NCBI RefSeq assembly: GCF_024713975.1
Contig: NC_091103.1
Coordinates: 201,501 to 265,500 of the forward strand
DNA length: 64,000 bases
Reading direction: 5' to 3'
Origin: Paralichthys olivaceus
Taxonomy: Eukaryota; Chordata; Actinopteri; Pleuronectiformes; Paralichthyidae
The number at the start of each line of letters is the position of its first letter. Position 1 is the stretch's first letter. The notes under the pieces were generated by a model. It worked only from the letters and a program-made list of their open reading frames with translations. It made no database searches and was not told the DNA's origin. This document shows positions 23,191 to 35,997 of the stretch, one piece after another. The position numbers and the translations under genes were made by a program.

Positions 23191-25158
23191 CTACTGCTCT
23201 GGTGTCCAGGCTGCTGACGTCTCCTGCTGCGTCTTCTCCCTGACGTGGGGGAGGACAGCGTCCCTGTAGAACATCTCCAGCCTGGAGACCGTCTCCTCCC
23301 ACAGGTCAGGGTCAAACTTCACCGGGACAATGGCTGTCTCCTTTGTTGTGAAGACCACGAGATCGGCCTGTCGCAGGCCCGTCACTGCCAGCTGACACTG
23401 GATCTGTGTGAAGTAACTGTGAGACGTCTTCAGATGGTAGAATGGAGACTGGGACAGGAGAACAAGGAGGGGACGTTAGAGACGAGGAGAGGACATTAGA
23501 AATGATGTTAGAGAAAAGGAGAGGACGTTAGAGATGAGGACAAGAAGACAGGATGTTAGAGACAAGGTGAGGATGTTACATATGAGGACAATAAGACAGA
23601 CAGGATGTTAGAGACAAGGTGAGGATGTTACATATGAGGACAAGAAGACAGACACGATGTTAGAGACAAGGTGAGGATGTTACATATGAGGACAAGAAGA
23701 CAGACACGATGTTAGAGACAAGGTGAGGATGTTACATATGAGGACAAGAAGACAGGATGTTAGAGACAAGGTGAGGACATTAGAGATGAGGAGGGTGCAA
23801 ATTAGGCTGGACGTTGAGGACAGATAAAGGACATGAAACAAGGACAAGAAAGGCAGTGGACTAAATCAGTTCAACAACAGGAAGGAGACAAAACACATTA
23901 AAAAATGTCGTACCCCTCCGGCCTCATGTCCAGCATTGTCCTGTATTTCCAGACAGAAGCCAGGGTCGTCCCTGCAGGCGTCCTCCACTCGTCTCTGTCT
24001 GTGTTTGTAGGGACACTTGACCTCCAGGCACAGCAGCCATTGGCCAGTCCGGCTGTCTGTTACAATTCCATCCGGACTTGCAGCCAACCACGGCCGCTGG
24101 GCGTCGATGAACAGACCGCAGTCCTGAACCGCAACCGGCCGACCTAACGCCGAGGACTTGAGTCTCTGCAGAATGACATCATCACAGTAAACCATCTTTG
24201 CGTGTTTAACGTGTTGTGGTCTTTTGGTCTCGGCTCACTGTGTGGAACTGTACCTGGTAACTGCTGACGGCCTCAGCCTCCATGTTGACCCCCCAGCTCA
24301 TTGCTCTGGTCTGGACTCTGCGGCCCTCACCTGTCCAATCAGAGTCGTTGATGAAGAACCAGTCACTCGTCCTGAAACCAGTTTTTAACTCTGACAGAAA
24401 TAACTAAACTTTTGTTTGGGTCAGTGATCTGGTGTAGGAGGGTGTGGTTTACCTGTGATAGCAGTCAGGTAGGAGGTGGGTGGGGTTTTACTCTTGCCAT
24501 GAACGAAGCGGCAGTGAGCGACTCTATGAGCCACAGAGGCTGTGATCCGGTTTCTCCTCCAACAGAACCAGTCCTGGTTGGTCCTCTGTCCGCGGGTCAG
24601 AACCTCCACGTCCTTCACCACAGCCCTGTCCATCTGGACCCCCAGACACAGAGGAACCTGCTCCAGTCTGGGACAGGCTCTGTTGGAGACCTGATCTGGT
24701 TTCTGGGAAGGACCTGGATCTGTGGCAGTCATCGGAACTAGTTTTTTATTGGGTTTCTGATCGGGGGTCTGAGAACAAGGATTTCGTCCATCATCAGGAC
24801 GTGGTCTCACTATAGGAATCAGATCAGCCTGGGTGGTGTTGTCCACATGTTGGCACCCAGTCTGAGTGGGGCGCTCAGCTCCAGGTCTGGTCCTTTGTGT
24901 CCGACTGCTTCTGGTTTCAGTTGTTGTAGTGGTTTTGGGTCGGGCTCCATCTCCAGGAGTGTGGATAGACGGATGGTACCTGACCTGAGGCAGGATGGTT
25001 TTCTGGGTCCGACCGGTCACAGACACCTGAGCTCCTGTGGTTGATTTGTTTTTCTGCATTTCCAAGACGTCTGCATCAGAATCAGGATCAGATTTAACGA
25101 CTGGACGAAAAACACATCTGAAACGAGTCTGATCAAAAAACGGAACAGGAACAAACAT
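23191..25158 (-). CDS. YqaJ-type nuclease-domain protein, uncharacterised (4 exons)
   Basis: Exons on the minus strand: 25158-24453, 24330-24254, 24195-23914, 23448-23191. Borders are GT-AG except that the third exon's acceptor is AAAG; phases join, giving about 440 aa. The first 200 residues are low-complexity, rich in T, P, Q and R. Then follows a domain in the order WRRNRITAS, EAEAVSSYQ, WLAASPDGIV, LLCLEVKCPY, SYFTQIQCQLAVTG, VKFDPDLWEE. That is the layout of YqaJ / lambda-exonuclease-like (PD-(D/E)XK) nucleases, with D303, E319 and K321 as the likely catalytic triad, all present. It would cleave DNA, but its substrate is unknown. YqaJ domains occur in uncharacterised animal genes and in some mobile elements. 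No element ends were seen, so a host gene is preferred. The ATG at 25158 is the first in frame; an upstream exon is possible. Confidence 0.75.
23505..23790. repeat. 52-bp minisatellite in the intron of the YqaJ-domain gene
   Basis: About five copies of a 52-bp unit (spacing 23656 to 23708) containing GATGTTAGAGACAAGGTGAG and ATATGAGGACAAGAAGACAG. It lies between the two C-terminal coding exons. Confidence 0.92.
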
Positions 25159-25199
25159 CTGATGAGTCGAGTTTAAACAGCGGAACACAGTTCACATGT

Positions 25200-25615
25200 G
25201 TTTGCTCATGTGACCTGTGTCATGTGACCTGTGTCATGTGACCTGTGTCATATGACCTGTGTCATGTGTCATGTGACCTGTGTCATATGACCTGTGTTAT
25301 GTGACCTGTGTCATGTGACCTGTGTCATATGACCTGTGTCATGTGTCATGTGACCTGTGTCATATGACCTGTGTTATGTGACCTGTGTCATGTGACCTGT
25401 TATGTGACCTGTGTCATGTGACCTGTGTCATATGACCTGTGTCATGTGACCTGTGTCATATGACCTGTGTCATGTGACCTGTGACATGTGTCATGTGACC
25501 TGTGTCATGTGACCTGTGTCATGTGACCTGTGACATGTGTCATATGACCTGTTTCATGTGTCATGTGACCTCTGACATGTGTCATGTGACCTGTGACATG
25601 TCATATGACCTGTGT
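25200..25615. repeat. 14-bp minisatellite (CATGTGACCTGTGT)
   Basis: About 29 copies of CATGTGACCTGTGT with variants CATATGACCTGTGT and short inserted CATGTGT words. Each unit contains an E-box-like CATGTG or CATATG. It starts about 40 bases upstream of the first ATG of the YqaJ-domain gene. Confidence 0.95.
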
Positions 25616-26077
25616 GGACTTTTATTGAAAAGGTGAATCAGGTGATTTTAATGTGAGAAAATGAATCGAATTAAATTATAAACTTATTCACACATAAAAA
25701 AACAAACCACCGTTTCTGTAGCGGAGCTTCAATTTTGTTGTTGTCGAATGTTGTTGACAGGAATTAGGATTAGGATTATCCGAGTTGTCGTGAACGCAGC
25801 ATGAATCCCCTGTCGGAGGTGTCACATTTTAAATCTTCCTCTTGTGAACCTCACACTTGGTTCCGTCTTAATATTTCAATTGAATTTAGAAATGAAAACA
25901 CCGGATGTTTACACGTCACGTGTCGTTTATGTAAAAAAAACAAAAAACCTGAAACTTTTTCTTCTGTCGATGAAACAAGTGAAAGATTTTATACCTGGTG
26001 TTCACTTCCGGGTCACATGTCAACAACAACGACCAGGTTTGTTCGAGTCTTTTGCTGCGTTAGTTCTAGTTGAACTG

Positions 26078-26412
26078 GGTCAGAGTGGTTAGTTATCCTG
26101 GGTTAGTTGAACTGGGTCAGTGTGGTTAGTTAACCTGGGTCAGTTAACCTGGGTCAGTGTGGTTAGTTAACCTGGGTCAGTGTGGTTAGTTAACCTGGGT
26201 CAGTGTGGTTAGTTATCCTGGGTCAGTGTGGTCAGTTAACCTGGGTCAGTGTGGTTAGTTAAACTGGGTCAGTGTGGTTAGTTAACCTGGGTCAGTTAAC
26301 CTGGGTCAGTGTGGTTAGTTAACCTGGGTCAGTGTGGTTAGTTAACCTGGGTCAGTGTGGTTAGTTAACCTGGGTCAGTGTGGTCAGTTAACCTGGGTCA
26401 GTGTGGTCAGTG
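26078..26412. repeat. 23-bp minisatellite upstream of the phosphatase
   Basis: About 14 copies of a 23-bp unit with core GTTAGTTAACCTGGGTCAGT, some shortened by loss of the GTGTGGTTA part. It ends about 430 bases before the phosphatase start codon. Confidence 0.95.
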
Positions 26413-26845
26413 CTGGTGGAAGCAGGTTAAAGCTGGTTAGCTGTAGTGAAGCGGATCTTACCTGGACGTGGAGTCCGGATGAATCCAGAACAGAAAGTGA
26501 TTCTATTTCAATCGACGCTGACTCATCGTCTCGTGACGTCACGTGTCCGGTGTTTGTCTCTGATCGATCGACTCGTTCGTTTATCGATCGATGAAATGTA
26601 ATGACGTCATTGATCCAGTTCGTGTTGCAAATAAACGTTTGTTTAAAATTCATTGAACAAAAAAAGAACCCGAGACCAGTGGTGGTACCGCCCCCTGCTG
26701 GCTGATCAGTCACAGACATGCTGAACTTTAAATCAATGAAAAAGAATTCACAGGTTTTATTTGAGCTTCACGAGTTGTTCTCTTTAAATGAATTCACTGA
26801 AGCAGCTGAACGAGCCCTCGGCGCTGTCTGACAGGTGGAGGTGTC

Positions 26846-27471
26846 ATGGCGGTGTCTCAGGTGAGTCCCGGTGTGTTCCTCAGTGATCTGGACTCAGCTC
26901 TGAACGTCGGTGTGTTGACCAGCAGGAACATCACCCTCATCATTAACGCCAGTGGACTGCAGGACGTGTCCTACCCTCAGCTGGACCTGCAGCTCCTTCA
27001 CGTCCCCGTCCAGGATCAACCTCACGCCCCCCTAAGCCACTACTTTGAATCTGTGGCTGAAAGGATCAGTCAGAACCAGACAGGGGCCACGCTGGTCCAC
27101 TGCACCGCAGGCAGGAGTCGATCCCCCACCCTGATCATGGCCTACCTGATGAGGTAGCACCCCCTTGACCTGGAGTCTGAAACCATCAGGGTCTGTGTGG
27201 TCATTTTAGAGTCTGATCGGGATCTGGTCTCTGATCTGGTTCTGGTCTGTGTTTCAGGTGTGAGGGTCTTAGCCTTCGTCGGGCTCATGAGCAGGTTCTG
27301 GATCAGCGACCCTTCATCAGACCCAATGCAGGATTCTGGTTGCAGCTGATGGAGTATGAGCGGACTCTGTTCAGCAGGAACTCAGTGCGGATGGTGAGGA
27401 CGTCCTGCGGCGTCCTGCCAGAGGCTCTGCAGGACTCTGAGGACACAGCTGCGTACTGTGTTAACATCTGA
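26846..27471 (+). CDS. Atypical dual-specificity protein phosphatase, DUSP14/18-like (2 exons)
   Basis: Exons 26846-27153 and 27258-27471 (GT-AG; phase 2 join) give 173 aa. The protein is a bare catalytic domain without a MAP-kinase-binding N-terminus, so it belongs to the small atypical DUSPs. It removes phosphate from Tyr and Ser/Thr. Active-site loop HCTAGRSRSP has nucleophile Cys86 and Arg92 in the C-X5-R spacing. The likely general acid is Asp57 in VPVQDQP. AYLMRCEGLSLRRAHEQV and IRPNAGFWLQLMEYERTLF match the DUSP14/18/21 group, with some likeness to DUSP28, so I give no symbol. The ATG follows a short leader. AATAAA lies at 27546-27551. The gene is convergent with polr2d. Confidence 0.9.
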
Positions 27472-27763
27472 GGAAGCTGCTCCAGATTCTCCTGAAGGTC
27501 CAGACGTTGTAACACATCACAGAAAAACAAAAACTCAACAAATGAAATAAAATGAAAACATGAATCAGTTGATTTGATGAAACAGGAAACAGACTCTGGA
27601 TATTTTTCTAATTATATTTAAAAATCTGCTCTGAAAACAAACTTAATGTGAGTGTTTGAACTGTTGATGTTTAAATTTAAATCATTTATCACGTCTGATG
27701 TGTGACGGACACAAACAGACGACAACACAAACAACTCATCACGTAGAAAAACACAAAACTAAG

Positions 27764-27769
27764 TTTATT
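27764..27769 (-). terminator. polr2d poly(A) signal
   Basis: AATAAA on the minus strand, about 260 bases beyond the polr2d stop codon and past the stop-codon minisatellite. Confidence 0.6.
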
Positions 27770-27829
27770 GTTGTAGAAGTAAAGTGAAAACATGGAAAGT
27801 GATCAATTATCAATCTGAACAACAGATCC

Positions 27830-28026
27830 TGGTCTCAGTACTGGTTCAGGTCCTGGTCTCAGTACTGGTTCAGGTCCTGGTCTCAGTTCTGGTTCAGATC
27901 CTGGTCTCAGTACTGGTTCAGGTCCTGGTCTCAGTACTGGTTCAGGTCCTGGTCTCAGTACTGGTTCAGATCCTGGTCTCAGTACTGGTTCAGGTCCTGG
28001 TCTCAGTACTGGTTCAGATCCTGGTC

Positions 28027-28036
<10 letters not shown>
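27830..28036. repeat. 24-bp minisatellite made from the polr2d stop-codon region
   Basis: About nine copies, counting the gene's own, at 24-bp spacing. Read on the minus strand, each unit carries CCAGTACTGAGACCAGGA, that is the end of polr2d (Gln-Tyr-stop) plus the next bases. The genic copy is at 28036-28020; the others follow in the 3' UTR. Confidence 0.95.
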
Positions 28037-29589
<1,553 letters not shown>

Positions 29590-29632
29590 GACGACACTTC
29601 AGCGGGGACCGAAAAAAGTTACCAGAGGACCG

Positions 29633-29858
29633 GGACTGTCACCGGGGACAGGAACGGACCACAGAGGACAGGAGTCTGTTACCGGGGACAGGAACGGACC
29701 ACAGAGGACAGGAGTCTGTTACCGGGGACAGGAGTCTGTTACCGGGGACAGGAGTCTGTTACCGGGGACAGGAGTCTGTTACCGGGGACAGGAACGGACC
29801 ACAGAGGACAGGAGTCTGTTACCGGGGACAGGAGTCTGTTACCGGGGACAGATCTTAA
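29633..29858. repeat. 21-bp minisatellite just upstream of polr2d
   Basis: Units of ACAGGAGTCTGTTACCGGGG alternating with a form containing ACAGGAACGGACCACAGAGG. It begins about 45 bases upstream of the polr2d ATG, so it lies in the 5' UTR or core promoter. The array is GC-rich, unlike its surroundings. Confidence 0.93.
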
Positions 29859-30785
29859 CTCGCCGCCTTTCAGCCTCTGACACAGAATCACTTCCGGGTT
29901 CCACAGCAACCACTTCCTGTCTGCCGTTTGACTCTTTCAAAATAAGATGGAGCAGCGCCCTCCGGTGGATAGTTACTGTCAGTGTCAACTTTATAAAGAT
30001 AACAGATCATAATAAAATAATAATGACAGAGAGAGACAGACTATGGAACATTGATTCGGTGGTAAAATGGTTGTACAATATATTTGCTATGACGTCAATG
30101 TGCTGGTTTGATCTATACAGGAACTGTGTTCTATCCCAGCCTCCCTGAACTACCCACGGGCTCCGTCTATTTGCTGGGACTGGTTGTGTGACCGTGATGA
30201 AAGTCTGCACAGGTGAGTTTTAATAATCCGATAAAAACACACACAGCTGTTCATTCACTTCATCTCAGTTCATTCACTTCATCTCACTTCATCTCAGTTC
30301 ATTCACTTCATCTCAGTTCATCTCAGTTCATTCACTTTATTTCAGTTCATGTAATAAAGTGGATTTTTACTGATGCTGATAAAACAGAAGTTACTTCACG
30401 AGAGGAGAAATCAACACGTTTGACTCAAAATGAAAAACCATCGTGAATTGAATTCACTCAGTTCATTTGAAACTAAGAGAAGTTAATCAAATCAAATCTT
30501 CAGAAACAAACAGGAAGTCAAACTGTGACACACCTGAGACACGTGGTGTTTCAAGATGGAGGATTCTCATTTCACAGGAATAATAATAAAACCTGTTCAA
30601 CCTCAGATATCAATAAATAATCGATCCAACGAAACTTAAAACACACACAAACAATAAAAGAGACATTTAATTCACATTTCTATTGTTTGATGATAGTTAC
30701 AGGATTTAATCATCTTTAATAATCAATTCATTTATGATAAAATCTTTCTCAGTTTGTCTGTCATCGTTAAAAAAAACCTGATCAT

Positions 30786-31480
30786 GATGTTTATATTTAT
30801 ATTTAGTTCTAATGTTTATATTTATATTAAGTTCTAATGTTTATATTTATATTTAGTTCTAATGTTTATATTTATATTAAGTTCTAATAGTTCTAATGTT
30901 TATATTTAGTTCTAATGTTTATATTTATATTAAGTTCTAATAGTTCTAATGTTTTTATTTATATTATATTTATATTTAGTTCTAATGTTTATATTTAGTT
31001 CTAATGTTTATATTTATATTAAGTTCTAATAGTTCTAATGTTTTTATTTATATTATATTTATATTTAGTTCTAATGTTTATATTTAGTTCTAATGTTTAT
31101 ATTTATATTAAGTTCTAATAGTTCTAATGTTTTTATTTATATTATATTTATATTTAGTTCTAATATTTATATTTATATTAAGTTCTAATAGTTCTAATGT
31201 TTATATTTAGTTCTAATGTTTATATTTATATTAAGTTCTAATAGTTCTAATGTTTTTATTTATATTATATTTATATTTAGTTCTAATGTTTATATTTAGT
31301 TCTAATGTTTATATTTATATTAAGTTCTAATAGTTCTAATGTTTTTATTTATATTATATTTATATTTAGTTCTAATATTTATATTTATATTAAGTTCTAA
31401 TAGTTCTAATGTTTTTATTTATATTATATTCATATTTAGTTCTAATATTTATATTAAGTTCTAATGTTTATATTTATATA
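30786..31480. repeat. AT-rich minisatellite
   Basis: Units built on TTCTAATGTTTATATTTATA with TTAAGTTCTAATAG variants, arranged in a higher-order pattern of roughly 115 bases that recurs about five times (compare 30960-31070 with 31070-31180). Confidence 0.93.
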
Positions 31481-31496
31481 TTTAATAGTTCATCAC

Positions 31497-31677
31497 TAAA
31501 TCACTCTTCTTCTTCTTCTAATTCTTCTTCATCTTCTTCCTCTTCATCTTCTTCTTCTTCATCTTCTTCTTCTTCTAATTCTCCTTCATCTTCTTCTTCT
31601 TCTTCTTCCTCTTCATCTTCTTCTTCTTCTTCCTTTTCTTCTTCTTCTGTTTCTTCTTCTTCTTCTTCTTCATCCTC
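31497..31677. repeat. (TCT/TCA) trinucleotide repeat
   Basis: Pyrimidine-rich TCTTCTTCA repeats, directly after the AT-rich minisatellite. The poly-Ser frame across it is an artefact. Confidence 0.95.
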
Positions 31678-33744
31678 AGGAGATCAGGCTGCAGTAAAGG
31701 GAGCCTCAGAGTTTGTGGAAACTTCCCAGCATGCACCTGTTGGAGCTGGTTTCATCATGTGTCAGTAATGAGACCCAGAGGACAGAGTCTGTGTGGACGT
31801 CTGGACACTAGAGGACAGAGGCAGCTTCACTAATGACCAATTAACAGCAGCAGGGACGATGGGAGGACACGCTGTGTCCTGGCGTCTCCCACAGGAAGGT
31901 GAGTGATGTCGCCGTGGTTTCACTGACCATCAGTCATGACTTGAAAAAAAAACAAAAACCTACGTCTGAATTTTGGTTCGATGTCTCCGAGATGTGTTTT
32001 GAGGTCATGTTTGACGAGAGACGGTTGATTGTTGACGGACAGGCCTCCGATTATTTCGTTCTTTTCGTTCTTGGTGAAAGAGAAAAGTCAACGCGGCTGA
32101 AATGGGCTTGTTTTTGGCTCCATGCGTCAGAGACCCTCCTTCTTCATGATGTCACTTAGTTCTTAGCGTGTGCAGCAGTTTGATCATATGAAGAAGGTGA
32201 TAAACGATCTGGTTTATTCTGGAACTTTGTGGTGAAGATTAGAATTTAACCATCGGATCAGTTTCCAGCACAAACGTATAACTTTCATTTCTGATTCTGA
32301 GGCGATGGGCCCCTGGACACTGACATGTGACAGGGCCCCACGCCCCTTCAGGGGCCCGGGGCCTGCACCCAGTGGGCCCCTTCACTTTTACCTCCAAGAT
32401 ACCAACTTCTCACTGTAGTAGGGCGAGCAGCAGGGGGCGCAACAGTGGGCCATGAGTCGTCGTCAGGGACGTGACTCATTTAACCAGCAGATGATTTTTC
32501 CCTTTAACGCCAAAGTTTGTGGAGTGTCCTCTAAAATAATAAAATATAATATAATATAATATATGATCGTCATAAGTAAGACAATTATAAATGTGTCCAA
32601 AGAAGGAGGCCACAGAGAAGTTGCTTTTACATTTGATAAATATATTCAGATTCATTTTATTTATATATTCACTCTATTACATCTTTATTAACATGTTGAG
32701 CATGTTTAGTATTCAGTTCAGTTTTATTTGCATGCACCAAATCATTAGAAACTTATCTCAAGGCTTTTTACAGAGAAGGTTATTAGAAATATTCCATTTT
32801 CTGTTCTGTGTGTTTTGAGTTAAACGTCGTCACTGTTAATTACACATAATAAAACGACTTTTTAAACTTCCTCTAGATGTTTAAGTCAAGTGCATCTTCA
32901 ATATTAAAAGGTAGAAACTCAGCAGCTTTATTATTCCACATGAACTCAAATACTAATGAATAGATCTGCTTTTAATTTTGAGACAGTTCTACTGACGTTG
33001 TTGTAAATGAGTTGAAAGTGACGACAGGAAACAGGAAGTGATTCAGCTGCTTCTCGAGGGTTTGACTGAATGTGAAGAGAAACACAACAAGTGTCTGGTT
33101 CCAAAGCTACTTGATATATTCTGGTTCCTCAGTGTTGGAATCTGTCATCACACTGAGGGTCAGTCAGTCAGTTAGGTAATTAGTCAGTCAGTCAGTTAGG
33201 TAATTAGTTAATTAGTCAGTCAGTTAATTAGTTAATTAGTCAGTCAGTCAGTTAATTAGTTAATTAGTCAGTCAGTCAGTGAGATGTGATCTGATTCTTT
33301 GGGTCACACACTGTATTTATTATTTCAGCTCTTCCTCCACTAGTTCTACAACTTTAATGAATCAACACAGTTACAAGCTGAAGAAAACTAAAGATTATAA
33401 TAATCAAAGTTCTTCATAGTGAAACAAAGTGAATATTTTAAAGACAAAAGAAATAGCAAAGTACAACAGAGACGACTGACGGTGCTTTAAAAAAGTTTTT
33501 TCCTTGTTTTATTAAGATTATTAATGATGCATTCACAGTTTGTGACCTTTTCCCATGATACTTGACCTTTGTGTTTCTTTTATTCACAATAAGCTGATGT
33601 GTAATATATTCAGATTCAGTTTGTTAATATATTCACTCCTTTACATTTTATGAATCATTTCAGATTCATTATATATATGTATATACATATATATATATAT
33701 ATATATTCACTGTATAGATCTGTCAGGTATCAGAACGTTTCGTG

Positions 33745-34680
33745 TCACATTTTCCTCCCAAAGAGCAGATTCTTGTATACAATGCGTATTTTGGACATTT
33801 GCAGTCCGTACAGTAACGGGTTGACGAGCGGCTGACATAGGAGCCAGTACAACGATAAAAAAATACGTAACAGTTTGGGAAGACTTTTCAAATTAAACCT
33901 GCTCTGCATGATTTCAAAGAAAGCCCCGAAGGAGAAGTTGAGCAGCGACAGCAGGTGGGGGGTGCAGGTGCTGACGGCTTTTTGTCTCGTCTGCTTCGAA
34001 CCAGAGAAACAAACTTTTAAAATCCTCGCGTACGTGTAGAGAATCAAAATGATGAGACCAAAGATGACTGTGAACATGTGAGTGAGTCCAACGATGTTGT
34101 TGACCGTGGTGTCAGAACACGACAGTTTGACGATGTAATAATTGTCACAGTAAACCTTGTTGATGATGTTTCCACACAGCTGTAGAGGGACGGCCTGAGA
34201 GAAGAAGAAGTTGGATAACAGAGGATAAATCCAACTTAGAGCAACGAGCATGATGATCTTATTAGATGTCATTTGTCTGTTGTACTGCAGAGGGAGACAT
34301 ATAGCAAGATATCTGTCATAGGACATGATGGCTAAGGTGAATATCTCCACGCCGCCGTAAGAGTAGAGACAGAAAACCTGCAGGAGACAAACTGAAGCAG
34401 AAACCGTGTGAACGTCCGAGAGAATCTGAACCAGGAGCAAAGGAAACAAGCCTGTGCTGCCGTACAGTTCATTTACAAACAGGCTGCACAGAAACACGTA
34501 CATAGGTTCATGGAGACTTCTGTTCATACAGATAACTACAATCAGCAGCACGTTGGCACAAACGATCAACAAGTACAAAATGAAAAGTATCATGAAATAC
34601 AAGTATTTGAAAAGTCCAGTGTCAAAGTAGGCACCAAGCGTAAAATAAGAAACATGTGTGGAGTTCAATGTGATCTTCAT
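33745..34680 (-). CDS. Odorant receptor 1 of cluster (311 aa, intact)
   Basis: A seven-transmembrane, G-protein-coupled olfactory receptor of the fish single-exon type, expected in olfactory neuron cilia. The start MKITLNSTHVSYFTLGAYF carries an N-glycosylation site (NST). LHEPMYVFLCSLFVNELYG marks the loop and TM2. The TM3 end MSYDRYLAIC gives the G-protein-coupling motif, KAVSTCTPHLLSLL marks TM6 and PLVNPLLYGL TM7. The region from the TM1 end to before TM3 is nearly identical in DNA to the other cluster members, while TM1, TM4 and the second extracellular loop differ. It shares the TM6 block most closely with the receptor at 36 kb. Transcribed away from polr2d; no intron is needed. Confidence 0.95.
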   Translation of the reverse strand: MKITLNSTHVSYFTLGAYFDTGLFKYLYFMILFILYLLIVCANVLLIVVICMNRSLHEPMYVFLCSLFVNELYGSTGLFPLLLVQILSDVHTVSASVCLLQVFCLYSYGGVEIFTLAIMSYDRYLAICLPLQYNRQMTSNKIIMLVALSWIYPLLSNFFFSQAVPLQLCGNIINKVYCDNYYIVKLSCSDTTVNNIVGLTHMFTVIFGLIILILYTYARILKVCFSGSKQTRQKAVSTCTPHLLSLLNFSFGAFFEIMQSRFNLKSLPKLLRIFLSLYWLLCQPLVNPLLYGLQMSKIRIVYKNLLFGRKM

Positions 34681-34754
34681 TTCAGTCCTTTAAGAGAAGA
34701 GTGACACTGTTCAGGGGAGAAACACATCGTGTACTTACATGTCCAGTGTGTATG

Positions 34755-34791
<37 letters not shown>

Positions 34792-35997
34792 GTCAAATTT
34801 ACCAATACCTCAACTAAATGATATAACTCAATATCACAGGTGCTCACAGTCGCCGTCCTGCTGTCTGTGGTGACTTCCCTGACTGAGCTCTGCTGTTTTG
34901 AACCTTTCCGGTGAGAGGACGTCCACACTGGTGGACGTCACAGGAGTGGGTGTCAAACCTTTTCTGAGGACAAGTCACGACTCACTGATCATCATCAAGT
35001 CTCCATCTCCACTGTGTATATTATATAATGTAAAAGAATATGTTATGTTATAACAGAATTATAATACTATTATATTAATATGGTATCATTATTATGATTG
35101 TATAATATATTACAATAGGATAATAATATCATGATGTTAATAATATATGTATCAGTATTATTATATATCTATTATCATACGTGGCATAAATAGAAAACTG
35201 ACTTGTAGAATAAAAGGATCAAAGCCATGCTCGGTGACCTTCCCTCCATTCAGTTTCTCTCTGTTCAACACGTCGGCAGAGAAAAACAAGATTCTCTCCT
35301 GTTTGCTCTAAAATCTGATTCTGAAAATAATAAAAAAACGTTTTTTGATCGTGAAAGTTTCCAGATGATGAAACTTTGAGTTCACAGTTAATGGAATGAT
35401 TCAAACTCTTCAAACAGAATTGAATCGTTTCTACGTCAGATAGAAAATAAATCTATTCTGTGACTCATGTGTTGCCAAGAAACATCTTTTAGTTTTATAT
35501 TGAATATTTAATAATCGTTCATGCATTTGTTTTTAAACACGTCTGTTTCACAGAAAATCATTTGTAGAGACAAACTTTGTGAAACGGGGACAGATCTGTA
35601 AATGAGACAGAAACTTGATTCTAGATTTAGTCACTGAACTTGATGATTTCAATCTCAATGTTCTCACGACACAGATTTTATATTCGAGAAAAGCTCGGAG
35701 ACGATGGAGAGAAACGAAAATAGACATTCAAGTCTTTACAGTTTCCATCCACACGAATTCTGTCAGGAAAGTGAGACACGTCATTTTGTGAAAGATCGTT
35801 TGAAACCACAGTCAGTGATCGACAATCTGTTTCTCAATAATAACGACACCAGTGAAGACCTGTCCTTTAATTATCATTTAGAATAAGTCTGTTGGTGTGA
35901 CATCACTTTTAGTCTCTGGTCATGTTGTAAGTTAAGATCTTGTGCTTTAATGTTTGAGTGGAAATGAAATCAACTTTAAGATTTCTTTTATATAAAA
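34681..35997. other. Spacer between receptors 1 and 2
   Basis: AT-rich sequence with an (AT)n run at 34753-34790 upstream of receptor 1. No gene recognised. A 60-codon open frame at 35704-35886 is unlike any known protein and is probably chance. Confidence 0.6.

Larger units (their letters stand above)
25159..26845. other. Divergent intergenic region between the YqaJ-domain gene and the phosphatase
   Basis: Both neighbouring genes read outward from this 1.7-kb stretch, so it should hold both promoters. It is dominated by two minisatellites (25200-25615 and 26078-26412). The unique part between them (25620-26075) has weak open frames with no recognisable protein. No clear TATA box or other core motif was picked out. 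Confidence 0.5.
29860..33744. other. Gene-free stretch between polr2d and the receptor cluster
   Basis: No gene was supported in 3.9 kb. It holds, in order: a CATCTCAGTTCATTCACTT repeat (30240-30352); an AT-rich minisatellite (30786-31480); a TCT/TCA repeat (31497-31677); a GC-rich patch with several short GGGCCCC words (32310-32400); the microsatellite-like GTCAGTCAGTTAATTAGTTA (33160-33283); and a short AT run (33673-33708). Open frames in the stretch are short and unlike any protein I know. Confidence 0.6.

Noticed and set aside
25801-26092. Two overlapping frames of 82-90 codons upstream of the phosphatase
   Set aside because: No recognisable motif, overlapping each other in different frames, and running into the minisatellite; probably chance.
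31409-31768. Poly-serine frame
   Set aside because: TCT/TCA trinucleotide repeat.
32310-32400. GC-rich patch with GGGCCCC palindromes, considered as a CpG island or hairpin element
   Set aside because: Too short, few CpG, no adjacent gene start and no clear paired arms; left as a remark.
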